Shown here piece by piece: positions 1 to 10,200 of a stretch of 64,000 nt of DNA. The translations under genes were made by a program, and so were the position numbers. The stretch spans positions 62,001 to 126,000 of the forward strand of contig CAVXQE010000009.1 of NCBI GenBank assembly GCA_963763755.1, written 5' to 3'. This stretch comes from Gaiellasilicea sp963763755. GTDB taxonomy: Bacteria > Actinomycetota > Thermoleophilia > Gaiellales > Gaiellaceae. Below the pieces are notes generated by a model that saw only the letters and a list, made by a program, of their open reading frames with translations, did no database searches and was not told the origin of the DNA. Numbering within the stretch: the stretch's first letter is position 1; every line of letters begins with the position of its first letter.

Positions 1-63
1 GGCGAAGAGATCCTCTCCGAGCGGGTCGCCGGGATCCGAGAAGGCGAGATCCGGCTGAACTAG
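1..63 (+). CDS. 3' end of an unidentified gene (partial)
   Basis: An open frame enters from the left edge and stops at TAG 61-63. It encodes 20 residues rich in Glu and Arg. Too little is left to recognise a family. The following small gene begins 44 bases downstream on the same strand, so it may be the preceding gene of the same operon. Confidence 0.4.
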   Translation, partial: GEEILSERVAGIREGEIRLN

Positions 64-107
64 CGGGTTCAGGTTTGCAACGGCCGGGCCCAGGCAACGA
101 GAGAGTC

Positions 108-296
108 ATGCCCTCGAAGAACGCCGACCTGGACACCGTTACGTCACCGCAGGCGCCGTCCGGCCCGCAGCACAGCCCACAGAAGTCGGCCAAGCGCGGC
201 CCGAACCCGTTCGTCGTCGCCGGCGCGGCTTTCGCGGCCGGCACCGTCCTCGCGAAGGTGATCGACTGGAGGGGCCATGCCCACCCCCGTCGCTGA
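108..296 (+). CDS. Small single-pass membrane protein, unknown function
   Basis: 62 residues from ATG 108, chosen because the in-frame ATG at 75 has no ribosome site. The first 36 residues are hydrophilic and rich in Ser, Pro and Lys. One hydrophobic segment follows (residues about 38-52, FVVAGAAFAAGTVLAKV), and the tail is short and basic. Its 3' end overlaps the next gene by 20 bases, which suggests translational coupling in an envelope operon with the holin-X-like, DUF3618-like and YihY genes. I do not recognise the family. The position next to DUF3618/holin-X genes is typical of small actinobacterial membrane-stress operons, but that role is inference. Confidence 0.55.
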   Translation: MPSKNADLDTVTSPQAPSGPQHSPQKSAKRGPNPFVVAGAAFAAGTVLAKVIDWRGHAHPRR

Positions 297-693
297 GACC
301 CGGGTCGACGAGACGCCCGGCGTCGGCACTGCGGCGAAGCAGGTCGCCGAGCACGCGAGCATGCTGGCGCGGCTCGAGCTCGAGCTGGCCGGCCTCGAGC
401 TGAAGCGGAAAGCAGGAGCGTTCCGCACCGGGGTCGGGCTGGGAGCCGGTGCCGCCGTCGTCGCCCTCTACGCTGTCGGCTTCCTCTTTGCCACTGTCGC
501 CTTCGTGCTCGCGACCTTCCTGGACGCCTGGCTCGCGGTCCTGCTCGTCACCGTCGCACTCTTCGGGGTCGCCGCGATCCTCGGCCTGATCGCGCGTGCC
601 CAGATCAAGCGCGCCACGCCGCCGCTGCCCGAACAGGCGATCCGCGAGGCCAAGCTGACCCAGGAGGCGCTGAAAGCCAATGGCCACCGCTAG
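277..693 (+). CDS. Putative actinobacterial holin-X / phage-holin-superfamily membrane protein
   Basis: 138 residues preceded by a GGAGGGGCC ribosome site. The N-terminus is an amphipathic helix (about residues 18-50, LARLELELAGLELKRKAG) followed by two hydrophobic segments (about 50-78 and 82-108) and a basic, Gln/Glu-rich tail. This is the layout of the actinobacterial holin-X family (Pfam PF07332), which despite its name is chromosomal and not clearly lytic. It overlaps the next gene by 14 bases. In many actinobacteria this family sits beside DUF3618 and YihY-like genes, as here. The assignment rests on architecture; function in the envelope is inference. Confidence 0.7.
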   Translation: MPTPVAETRVDETPGVGTAAKQVAEHASMLARLELELAGLELKRKAGAFRTGVGLGAGAAVVALYAVGFLFATVAFVLATFLDAWLAVLLVTVALFGVAAILGLIARAQIKRATPPLPEQAIREAKLTQEALKANGHR

Positions 694-928
694 CGTCAAC
701 GGCCGCACGTCGGACACCGTCCGCCGCGAGATCGAGGCCGAGCGCCTCCAGCTCGCGACTGCGGTCGAGCAGCTCCGCGACGGCATCGGCGAGGCGACGA
801 ACGTCGCCGCCAAGCTTCGGTCGAGGCTGCCGGTGGTCGCCGCCGGCGCGCTCGGCGCCGGCTTCTTCCTCGCGGGTGGGGTCGGCGCGACGATGCGCTT
901 GCTCGCCCGCAAGGGCCGCGAACGCTGA
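680..928 (+). CDS. DUF3618-like membrane-anchored protein
   Basis: 82 residues. The N-terminal part carries a pattern typical of DUF3618 (RREIEAERLQLATAVEQLRD, residues about 15-34), an amphipathic helix with regularly spaced Glu/Arg. A C-terminal hydrophobic segment (about 50-72) ends in a basic RKGRER tail. Start ATG 680 lies inside the 3' end of the holin-X-like gene, so the two are probably co-translated. The stop is followed within 3 bases by the TTG start of the YihY-family gene. The family has no established biochemical role. Confidence 0.65.
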   Translation: MATASVNGRTSDTVRREIEAERLQLATAVEQLRDGIGEATNVAAKLRSRLPVVAAGALGAGFFLAGGVGATMRLLARKGRER

Positions 929-930
929 GC

Positions 931-1858
931 TTGGCGGCGCCCTCGGTCGAGATCGGTCGTGCTCCCGCGAGTCCCTGGCGGCTCTCCGCTCGCGAGTGGG
1001 TCGACGCCTTCAAGCGCGCCTTCAAGTCGTTCCTCGCCGACGACGCGATGGGGCTCTCCGCCCAGGTCGCGTTCAGCGCGCTGCTCGCGTTCTTTCCCGC
1101 GATGGTCTTTCTGGTCGGGCTGCTCGACCTGTTCGGCGCCTATGACGCTCTGAAGGAATTCCTCGCGCCGGTTGCGCCGGGCGACGTCCTGTCGACGATC
1201 GACACGCTGCAGAAGGACACCTCGACGGGGACGTCCGTCGTGGCGTTCGTGGTCGGCGCGACGGCGGCGATCTGGGCGGCGAGCGGCGCAATGACGGCAG
1301 TGATCAAGGCAGTCAACCGCGCCTACGACCGCGTCGAGACGCGACCGTTCTGGAAGACGCGACTGATCGCGATCGTGCTCGTCGTCCTCACGGGGCTCAT
1401 GCTCGCCGGCTTGCTGCTGCTGATCGTCTTCGGCGGTCCACTCGGAACGGCGATCGCCGACAAGGCCGCACCTCGGCGGCGAGTTCGAGCTCCTGTGGAC
1501 CATCATCCGCTGGCCGATCGCCTTCGTCGCGATCCTCCTCTTCTTCGGGCTCGTCTACTACCTGGCGCCGAACGTCGATGTCCGCAGCTGGAAGTGGCTG
1601 ACACCCGGGTCGCTCGTGGGGAGCCTGATGTGGCTCGTGCTCTCGGGGCTCTTCGCCCTGTACACGAGCCTGTCCGACTCCTACTCCAGGACGTACGGCG
1701 CACTCGCGAGCGGCATCGTGCTGCTGCTGTGGCTCAACTACTCGGCGTTTGCGCTGCTCTTCGGCGGCGAGCTGAACTCGGAGCTCGAACGCCAGGCCGA
1801 GATTCGCGCGGCGGGCGGCGAGGACGCCGGCCTGATCAAGCCGAGCCGCCGGGCCTAG
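931..1858 (+). CDS. YihY/virulence factor BrkB family membrane protein (one frame break)
   Basis: A polytopic membrane protein of about 309 residues from TTG 931. The first frame gives the cytoplasmic N-terminus and family signatures (DDAMGLSAQVAFSALLAFFP, then GATAAIWAASGAMTAVIKAVN). The second frame continues with LVYYLAPNVDVRSWKWLTPG and the conserved SYSRTYGALASGIVLLLWL. The frames meet at about 1471, where one extra C in GCACCTCGGCGG would explain the break. Family members have six membrane helices and were once called ribonuclease BN; that activity is not supported. The stop codon overlaps the convergent cupredoxin gene end by 4 bases. Most likely an intact gene with a consensus error. 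Confidence 0.8.
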
Positions 1859-2532
1859 GTGACCTTGACCGAGCCCTTGACGGTCGTGGGGCTCTTGTCG
1901 GAGTAGAAGCGGAGCGCCCCGGCCGAGAGCTTGACCTTCCACGTCACCGTGCTCACCCCGACGAGGCCGGACTTGCGGTTGACGCCCTTGCCGACGAGGT
2001 GGAAGTTGTGCACCTTCGAGCGGTCGCGAACGGTGATCGAGTAGACGCCCGCCTTGACCGTCTTCAGCGCCTTCCCGCTCGCGCTCTTCAGCGAGATCGT
2101 GTTGCTCGGTCCGACGGTCGCCAGGAGCTTCGGGGTGGCGGGCTTCGGCGACGGCGGGGTCGGTGGGGGCGGCGGATTTCCGGCCACGAACTCGCGGTGC
2201 ATCTGGAGCGAATGCGGATCGCAGACGACGCTGTAGCGGCCCTCCACGAAGGTGACCGTCCAGTTGAAGTCGCCCTCGGTCTCCACCACGGTGGCCTGGT
2301 TCACGCCTGGCCCGCTGAGGTGGAAGTTGTGCTCGATCGCGAAGTCGTGCACGACGACCTCGTACGTCCCCGGATCGATCTGCGTGACGGGCGAGCCGTC
2401 CGGGTGCGTGATCGTGATCGAGAAGCCCGGCCCCACCGTCCCGATCAGCTGCGGGAGGGTGGCCGGTGTCGCCGCCGGGACGAGCATGACGGCTGCCGCA
2501 GCGGCGAGAAGCATGAGACCCCGAAGGCGCAT
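1855..2532 (-). CDS. Secreted protein with two cupredoxin-like domains, one copper site degenerate
   Basis: 225 residues from ATG 2532 with a good AGGAGG site upstream. The signal peptide covers residues 1 to about 25 (LMLLAAAAAVMLVPAATPA). Domain 1 (about 30-115) carries the type-1 copper ligand pattern HNFHL and CDPHSLQMH (His, Cys, His, Met). A Pro-rich linker (PPPPPTPPSP) leads to domain 2 (about 135-225), which keeps HNFHL but has RFYSDKSP where the Cys/His/Met loop should be. Domain 2 therefore probably does not bind type-1 copper. Function as an extracytoplasmic electron carrier is inferred from the first domain. It overlaps the YihY stop convergently. Confidence 0.7.
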   Translation of the reverse strand: MRLRGLMLLAAAAAVMLVPAATPATLPQLIGTVGPGFSITITHPDGSPVTQIDPGTYEVVVHDFAIEHNFHLSGPGVNQATVVETEGDFNWTVTFVEGRYSVVCDPHSLQMHREFVAGNPPPPPTPPSPKPATPKLLATVGPSNTISLKSASGKALKTVKAGVYSITVRDRSKVHNFHLVGKGVNRKSGLVGVSTVTWKVKLSAGALRFYSDKSPTTVKGSVKVT

Positions 2533-2573
2533 CACTCACCTCCTACGGGGTGACAGCGCATTCGGATTGCCGA

Positions 2574-4863
2574 CTAGGCGCGCAACTCCGCGCCGAATTG
2601 CTCGGCGAGTGCCGCAACGATCCGCTCGCGGATCGCGGCCGCATCGTCGTCGGAGAGCGTCCGCTCCGGCGACTGGAACGCGGCCGCCAGGGCGATCGAC
2701 TTCCTCCCGTCTCCCACCTGCTCGCCGCGGTAGACGTCGAAGACGCGCAGCTCGCGCAGCTCCGGCCCAGCGGCCTCGCGGGCAGCAGCGATCAGATCTC
2801 CGGCGACAACCGACTCGTCGACGGCGAACGCGAGGTCCTGCTTCACGGCCGGATACGTGATCACGTCCTCGTACTGGATCGGCTCGTTCGAGGCGGCGAG
2901 CAGCGCTTCGAGGTCGAGCTCGAAGACGCCCCACGTTCCCTCGAGGGCGGTCGGGTGGAGCTCGCCGAGCCAGCCCTCGTCGACGCGCGCGGCGCGGCCC
3001 GGGTAGAGGAACGGCCGGGCGTCACGCTCGATGCGAAGCTCCACCTTCAGCGCCCGGTAGAGCGCCTCGACGACCCCCTTGGCCGCCGCGAAGCCGCCCT
3101 CGACGATGCCGCTCACGTGAAGCTGCTCCTCGGGTAGCTCGTCACCCTGCGGGAGGTAGACGCGGGCGATCTCGAAGAGACCGATCCGCTCGTTTCCGAC
3201 CGCGACGTTTCGCGCCGCCGCTTCGAGCAGGCCGTGCAGGAGGGTCTGCCGCAGGACCGCCTGGTCGCCCATCGGGTCGGGCAACGCCAGGCCGTCGGGC
3301 TCGGCCGCCGCCGGGACGAGCGACGGGGTGTAGATCTCGGACAGCCCGAGCGCCGCAAGGACGTCCTCGACGCGGCGCCGCAAGCGCTGAAGCGGCGTCA
3401 GCGACCCGAACATCGCGCGGCGCACCGGCAGCGTGAACGGCACCTCGTCCATCCGCACCCGCGCGATCTCCTCGATCAGATCGACCTCGCGCATGCACGT
3501 CCCGGCTTCGCCACGTGGGGACCGTCACGCTCCAGTCGCCGTCGACCTCGAAGCCGAACCCGGTGAGGATCCTGCGCTGCTCGTCGGGAGGCGTCTCGAG
3601 CCCGATCAGCTCGTCGGCGCGCGCAGGACGGAGCCGGACGACGGGACGGGGCGGCAACTCGCCGTGAACGTCGTTGTGGCCGAGCCAGCGGGCGTCGGCG
3701 AGCTCGACGAGCAGCTGCGTGGCGAACGACGCCGCCTGCGGCGCGAGATACGGATCGACCCCCTTCTCCCAGCGATTCGAGCCCTCGGTCCGCAGCTTCA
3801 GCCGCTCCGAGCTCCGCAGCAGCCCGAACGGCTCGAAGTTCGCCGCCTCGAGCAGGAATCTCGGTGCTCGAGTCGCGCACCTCCGTCTCCTCGCCGCCCA
3901 TGATCCCGGCGAGCGCGATCGCGCGCTCGGCGTCGGCGATCACGAGATCCCGCTCGTCGAGCTCGCGCTCGACGCCGTCGAGCGTCCGGAGCTTCTCACC
4001 GCGCGTGGCGCGCCGAACGACGATCTGGTCGCCGGCCAGCGTGGTGCGATCGAAGGCATGGAGCGGGTTGCCGAGCGCCAGCATCACGTAGTTCGTGACG
4101 TCGACGACGTTGGAGATCGGGCGCATCCCCGCGCCCGTGAGGCGCGCCCGGAGCCAGGGCGGCGAGGGTCCCACCCGGACGTCGCCGAAGGTGCGTCCCA
4201 CGTAGCGCGGGCAGCCTTCGAGGTCGTCGATGCGGATGTTGACGCTCTCCGTGCCGCGCGGCTCTGGATCGATTCCCGGGGGCGGGGCGAGCTCCACGCC
4301 GAAGAGCGCCGCCACCTCGCGCGCGATGCCGTAGACGGACAGCAGGTCGACCCGGTTTCCGGTCGGCTCGACGTCCATGATCAGATCGGCGAGCGGGAGC
4401 ACGTCGGCGAGCGGCGTTCCCGGTTCGGCCTCGGGGAGGACCATGATCCCGGCGTGATCGGCGCCGAGCTCGAGCTCGCGCTCGGACAGGATCATTCCGC
4501 GCGAGACCTCACCGCGCAGCTTTGCCTCCCCGAGCGGGCCATCCGCGCCCGGAAGCTTCGCGCCGGGCAGCGCCACAGCGACCGTGGCGCCCGCACCGAA
4601 GTTCCACGCGCCGCAGACGATCTGGCGCGGCTCTCCCTCGCCCACATCCACCTGGCAGAGCTGGAGCCGGTCGGCGTTCGGGTGCTTGCCGGCCTCCAGA
4701 ACCTTGCCGACGAGGAAGAGACCGTGATTGCCGTCCTCGTCGACCGGCCCGCGAGGCTCGATCGTGTTCACCTCGGCCGCGCTGATGCTGAGCCGCTCGG
4801 CCAGCTCGCCGACGGGCATCGACAGTGGAACGTAGTCGCGCAGCCACGACAGCGGGACGCGCA

Positions 4864-4864
<1 letters not shown>
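2574..4864 (-). CDS. pheT: Phenylalanine--tRNA ligase beta subunit (two frame breaks)
   Basis: Reconstructed beta subunit of about 760 residues. It starts MRVPLSWLRDYV at ATG 4864, with the tRNA-binding EMAP-like domain (GKVLEAGKHPNADRLQLCQV), the B3/B4 region (MRPISNVVDVTNYVMLALGN), the B5 domain, the catalytic-like core (MREVDLIEEIARVRMDEVPF) and the C-terminal FDX-ACB anticodon-binding domain. Two one-base insertions break the frame at about 3858 (ATTCCTGCTCGAG) and about 3496 (GTGCATGCGC); both sides read as normal PheT. The ATG shares its A with the TGA of pheS, so the two subunits are translationally coupled. An essential single-copy gene is unlikely to be truly broken. Confidence 0.93.
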
Positions 4865-5847
<983 letters not shown>

Positions 5848-5870
5848 CGGGCGACGATACCATCGGCTTC

Positions 5871-6562
5871 GTGAGCCTCTACGACGCCTTCGCGCCGATC
5901 TACGACGACTGGTCGGCGCACATGACCGACGACGTTCAGTTCTACGTCGAGCTCGCCCGGGAGAGCGGAGGGGCCGCTCGTCGAGCTCGCGGTCGGCAAC
6001 GGGCGCGTCGCGATTCCCGTCGCGCGCGAGACCGGCCGGCACGTGCTCGGCCTCGACACGTCGCCGGCGATGCTCGCTCAGGCACGGGCGAGCGCGCCGA
6101 CGCGGCCGGTGTCGACCTCGAGCTGCGCGAGGCGACATGCGCGAGCTCGAGCTCGACGAGCCGGCCGGACTCGTCTACTGCCCCTTCCGCTCGCTGCGCC
6201 ACCTGCCCACCTGGGCCGATCGGCGACGCGTCTTCGAGCGCGTCCACGCCTCGCTCCGCCCGGGCGGTCGCTTCGCCTGGAACGCTTTCGTCTTCGACCC
6301 GCGGATCGCGGTGCGCGTCGACGGCGAGTGGCAGGAGCAGAACGGCGTGCGGCACCGGATCGACCAGGCCAAGCACGACAACCGGCTCGACATCACGCTC
6401 GAGAGCGGAGACGCGATCTCCCTCTGGTGGCTCAACCGTTCCGAGTGGGAAGGGCTGATCGAGGTCGCGGGCTTCGAGGTCGAAGCGCTCTACGGCGGCT
6501 TCGAGCGGCAGCCCTTCGACGAGAACGCGAACGAGTTCGTCTGGGTTGTCCGCAAGCCCTAG
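5871..6562 (+). CDS. Class I SAM-dependent methyltransferase (three frame breaks)
   Basis: From GTG 5871 the first frame reads SLYDAFAPIYDDWSAHMTDDVQFYVELA. The next carries a motif-I-like stretch PLVELAVGNGRVAIPVARETG, then LGLDTSPAMLAQARA. The last gives GLVYCPFRSLRHLPTWADR and a C-terminal half ending VWVVRKP at 6562. Breaks fall near 5970, 6100 and 6135 (both insertions and deletions). The product would be about 230 residues. It is a paralogue of the next gene, whose start overlaps it by 17 bases, so this is a tandem duplication. The substrate is unknown. Given the density of breaks it could be genuinely decaying, but consensus error is as likely. Confidence 0.72.
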
Positions 6563-7259
6563 TCCCTACGACGCGATCGCGCGGGTCTACGACCCGTGGA
6601 GCGCGAGCGTCACCGAGGACGTCGAGTTCTACGTGGCGGAGGCTCGCGCGTCCGGCGGCCCTGTCGTCGAGCTGGCCTGCGGCACCGGGCGGATCTCGAT
6701 CCCGATCGCCAAGGCCGGCATCCGTCTGATCGGCGTCGACGCCTCGGCCGGGATGCTCGAGGTGGCGAAGGAGTACGGGCGCGCGGAAGGGGTCGGAGAG
6801 CTCCTCGATCTCCGTCTCGGCGACATGCGCGACCCCCCGGTGACGGAGCGCGTGCCGCTCGTGCTGATCCCCTTCCGCTCGCTGCTGCACATGACGACCG
6901 AGGCCGACCGCCTCCGCGCGCTCGGCGCCGCCCGCGAGCTGCTGGCCGAAGGCGGGCGGATCGTCTTCGACGTCTTCGCGCCGAGTCGCGAGGACGTTCG
7001 GGACACGCACGGCCGCTGGATCGAGCGCGAGCGTGGGATCTTCGAGCGCGCCGACTGGGACGAGGGCAGCCGAACACTCACGCTCTCCGTGCGCCGGGGC
7101 GACGAAGCCTCGACCATGCATCTCGCCTGGCTCTCGCCGCCCGAGTGGCACATGCTGCTCGACCGCGCAGGCTTCGACGTCGACGCACAGTGGGGCTGGT
7201 TCGACCGCCGTCCGTACAGCGGCGGCGAGGACGTTGTGTTCTCCGGTACTCGACGCTAG
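6546..7259 (+). CDS. Class I SAM-dependent methyltransferase
   Basis: 237 residues, intact, from TTG 6546 inside the end of the preceding paralogue. Motif I is VELACGTGRISIPIAKAG (residues about 41-58), the acidic residue that binds the SAM ribose is in GVDASAGMLEVAK, and motif post-I/II is in LRLGDMRDPP. The shared PFRSLLHMTTEADRLRAL block matches the upstream copy and is typical of small-molecule methyltransferases. A C-terminal SRRPYSGGEDVVFSG-like region is of the kind that shapes the substrate pocket. The substrate is not identifiable. A lemA homologue follows 12 bases downstream. Confidence 0.85.
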   Translation: MSASPSPYDAIARVYDPWSASVTEDVEFYVAEARASGGPVVELACGTGRISIPIAKAGIRLIGVDASAGMLEVAKEYGRAEGVGELLDLRLGDMRDPPVTERVPLVLIPFRSLLHMTTEADRLRALGAARELLAEGGRIVFDVFAPSREDVRDTHGRWIERERGIFERADWDEGSRTLTLSVRRGDEASTMHLAWLSPPEWHMLLDRAGFDVDAQWGWFDRRPYSGGEDVVFSGTRR

Positions 7260-7271
7260 TAGGGTTCGCGC

Positions 7272-7821
7272 ATGCTCCTCTGGATCTTGCTCGCGATCGT
7301 GGTCGTGCTCGTGCTCGTCCTGATCACGTTCTACAACCGCCTCGTCAGGTTCCGCAACCGGGTCGAAAACGCATGGGCACAGGTCGACGTGCAGCTGAAA
7401 CGGCGCTACGACCTGATCCCGAACCTCGTCGAGACGGTGAAGGGCTACGCCTCGCACGAGCGCGAGACGTTCGAGGCCGTGACGCTGCGCGCACGCGTGC
7501 CGCGGCAGCCCGACGGGCCCGGCCGAGCAGGGCGCGGCGGAAGGGATACTCGGACAGGCTCTTGGCCGGCTCTTCGCGGTCGCCGAGGCGTATCCCGAGC
7601 TGCAGGCAGACGAGAACTTCCGTCAGCTGCAGGAGGAGCTCGCCCAGACGGAGAACCGGATCGCCGTCTCGCGCCAGGTCTACAACGACACCGTCCTCAC
7701 CTACAACACCGCGATCCAGACGGTGCCGGGCGTGTTCTTCGCCGGGCCGTTCGGATTCTCGAAGAAGGACTTCTTCGAGGTCGAGGACGGGGCCCGGGAG
7801 GCGCCACGCGTCGCGTTCTAG
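7272..7821 (+). CDS. lemA: LemA family protein (frame break)
   Basis: A membrane-anchored helical protein of about 183 residues. The N-terminal anchor (MLLWILLAIVVVLVLVLITF) is followed by the family signature YNRLVRFRNRVENAWAQVDV and RRYDLIPNLVETVKGYASHE. After a break at about 7500 the frame continues with LGRLFAVAEAYPELQADENF, QLQEELAQTENRIAVSRQVY and a terminal FGFSKKDFFEVEDGAREA. LemA genes are commonly paired with DUF2207/YgcG-type genes, as here. The exact function is unsettled. The stop lies inside the beginning of the DUF2207 gene. Confidence 0.88.
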
Positions 7822-9675
7822 CGGTCGCGCTCCTGGCGGCGCTCGCGCTCGCCGGGGACGCCGCCGCGAAGTCGTTCGCCCTGCCCGCGGCGGACGTGAC
7901 GGTCCAGGTCGCCCGGGACGGCAGCCTGCTCGTCGACGAGGTGATCGTGTTCCAGTTCGACGGTTCCTTCAGCGGCGCCTTCCGCGAGGTGCCGCTCCGC
8001 GACGGCGAGTCGCTCGACCAGGTCGCCGTCTCGGAGGGAGACGTCGCCTACCGGCCCGGCGCGTGCGCGGAGCTCGGCTGCTCGGGCCAGCCCGGGACGT
8101 TCGGCACGACCCGGACCGACAAGGGCGTGCGGATCGTGTGGCACTACCGGGCGGAATCGGAGCCGAGGCGCTTCCGGATTCACTACCGGCTGCGCGGGGT
8201 GGCGACGGCCTACGACGACGTCGTCGACGTGAACGTGAAGGTCTGGGGCGACGAATGGGAGGTGAGGCTCGACCAGCTGACATCGACGCTGGTGGCGCCC
8301 GGCGACATCGTCCGCGCCTGGGGCCATCCCGGTCGGCGTGCGCGGCGACGTGACCTTCGACGGCAATCGTGCCAATCTGCGGGCACTCGGCATTCCGCCC
8401 GGCCAGTTCGTCGAGCTGCGCGTGCTCGTGCCCCGCCGGGTCTTCACCTCGACCGCGGGAATGAAGGTGGAGAGCGGCACAGGCCTCGAGAAGATCGTGG
8501 CTGAGGAGCGCGCGGATGCGGCGGCGTACGAGCGCGACCAGCGAAAGATCGACGAGGCGCTCGACAACCTGCCGCGAACGATCGCGCTGCTTCTCCTCCT
8601 CGCGCTCGGCCCGGCACTCGCCGTGATCGCGTTCGTCTGGTGGGGCTGGGGCCGGGAGCGCGGGACGAGCTACGACCGCGAGTACGAGCAGGAGCCACCG
8701 ACCGAGACCCAGGCGGCGCTCGTGCCGGGTCTTCTGGCGCAGGGCGGCACGCCCGGGTCGCTCGAGTTCACGGCCACGCTCTTCGACCTGATCCGGCGTG
8801 GCCGCTATCGCTCGTCGCCGGTGACGACGGAGCGGAAGATCTGGGGCGGGTTGAAGACGCAGCAGGTCGCGGATCTCGAGTTGGCTCTCGGAGACGTCGA
8901 GGCCCCGGTGGAGGCCTTCGAAGCGCCCGTTGCACAGGTGGTCGACGCGATCGTCGCCGAGACCCCCGAGCGTCTCTCGCTCTTCAGGGACCGGATCGAG
9001 GAGGACCGCACCGGGAACTCCGAGCGCTTCACCTCGTTCAAGTCCGCGGTCGCCACCGAGATCTCGGGCCGGAGATGGTTCCTGAACACCGGCCTGGCGA
9101 TCCTCCTCGGCGCCGCGGTCTTCTTCGCGCTGGTCGGCGGGCTGACACTCGTCTGGGGAATCCAGTCGTTCAACTCGGTCGCGCCCAGCTGGAACAGCAT
9201 CGTGAAGATCGCGCTCGGCGCCTGCGGGCTCGTGAACGCCGCCGCGCTCGTGATGGCCGCGTTCAACCGCCGCCTCTGGCGCCGGCGCTCACCCGCCGCG
9301 CAGGCGGAGGCGGAACGCTGGGAAGCCTTCCGCCGCTACCTGACCGATTTCCCGCGCCTCGACATCGCGCCGGCCGCCACGCTCGAGCTCTGGGAGCGCC
9401 TGCTCGTCTACGGGATCGCGTTCGGGCTGGCCGAGCGCGTGCTGCAGGGCGCGCAGCTGCACATGCCGGAGGCGCTGGCCCACGCGAGCACGCTGTACTG
9501 GATCGGGCCGTACGGCGACCTCGGATCGGGCCCGACGTCGATGAGCATCGGCGACCTCGCCGCAGGCTTCGGCTCGGCCCTTGCTCCCCCCTCCTCCGGC
9601 TCGGGTGGATTCGGTGGCGGCTTCTCGGGCGGCGGTGGCGGCGGAGGCGGCGGTGGCGGCGGCGGCGCCTGGTAG
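7803..9675 (+). CDS. DUF2207 domain membrane protein with Gly-rich C-terminus (one frame break)
   Basis: Partner of LemA, about 620 residues. A signal-like hydrophobic stretch (VLAVALLAALALAGDAAA) leads into the extracytoplasmic DUF2207 domain (DVTVQVARDGSLLVDEVIVF, FSGAFREVPLRDGESLDQV). The frame breaks at about 8330 and resumes VTFDGNRANLRALGIPPG. Then come a first membrane segment (IALLLLLALGPALAVIAFVW), a cytoplasmic region (ATLFDLIRRGRYRSSPVTT) and a second membrane pair. The tail is GSGGFGGGFSGGGG followed by a run of glycines ending AW, typical of this family. No ATG/GTG/TTG start is visible near 7800, so the given 5' end is approximate and may hide another base error. Confidence 0.8.
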
Positions 9676-9682
9676 CCGCCGG

Positions 9683-10191
9683 CTACAGCGTGCGATCGAG
9701 GCGCCAGTGCACTTTGCGCCTTGTGCTCGCTCGTGCGGGTGAAACCGAGCCGTTCGAGCGTGCGCACCGAAGGCATGTTGTCCTGGTCGGACACAGCGAG
9801 CACGGCACGCACACCGGGTTGGCCCAGCGCCCAGGTGACCAGCGCGTCGGCAGCCTCCGTCGCGAAGCCCCGCCGCCGGGCAGCTGGAACGATCGCCGTA
9901 GCCGATCTCGACAAGACCATCGGCATCCGGCCGGCCGAGGAAGCCGGCGTCGCCGATCACCTTCCCGGTCTCGCGCTCGACGAGCACCCAGATCCCGAAC
10001 TGCTCGTCGCCGGGCCCGAGTATCGCCTGCCCCGGGAGGAGATCGAGCAGGTCTTCTTGCGGCCAGTCAGGCGGCAGCATCGCGCCGAGCAACTGCGCGG
10101 CGTCCTCTCGATCCAGCTGTAGGGCAGCCGCGGCCTCTGCGGGCAACGGGCGCAGCTCCAGTCGGGCCGTCTCCAGTCGCGTGCCGGTCAC
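9683..10191 (-). CDS. GNAT family N-acetyltransferase (two frame breaks)
   Basis: A RimJ/RimL-type acetyltransferase of about 169 residues. It begins MTGTRLETARLELRPLPAEA at 10191, continues ETGKVIGDAGFLGRPDADG and EIGYG. After a break near 9890 it reads VPAARRRGFATEAADALVTW (the acetyl-CoA loop pattern RxxGxA) and GVRAVLAVSDQDNMPSVRTL followed by ERLGF. A second break at about 9712 restores the terminal KVHWRLDRTL and a stop at 9683-9685. Without that correction the frame would run through the poly-Gly codons of the DUF2207 gene as poly-Pro, which is clearly artefactual. The substrate is unknown. Confidence 0.78.
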
Positions 10192-10200
10192 GTCGCGCGC

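Noticed and set aside
277..928. Prophage lysis cassette suggested by the holin-like gene
   Set aside because: No endolysin, integrase or structural phage gene is nearby; the holin-X family is a regular chromosomal actinobacterial family.
139..1506. Long minus-strand open frame opposite the holin-X/DUF3618/YihY genes
   Set aside because: The product is Arg/Asp-rich shadow sequence without any motif; the plus strand carries recognisable families with ribosome sites.
931..1858. Programmed ribosomal frameshifting as an explanation for broken genes
   Set aside because: No common slippery sequence or downstream structure appears, breaks go in both directions, and they affect many unrelated families including pheT.
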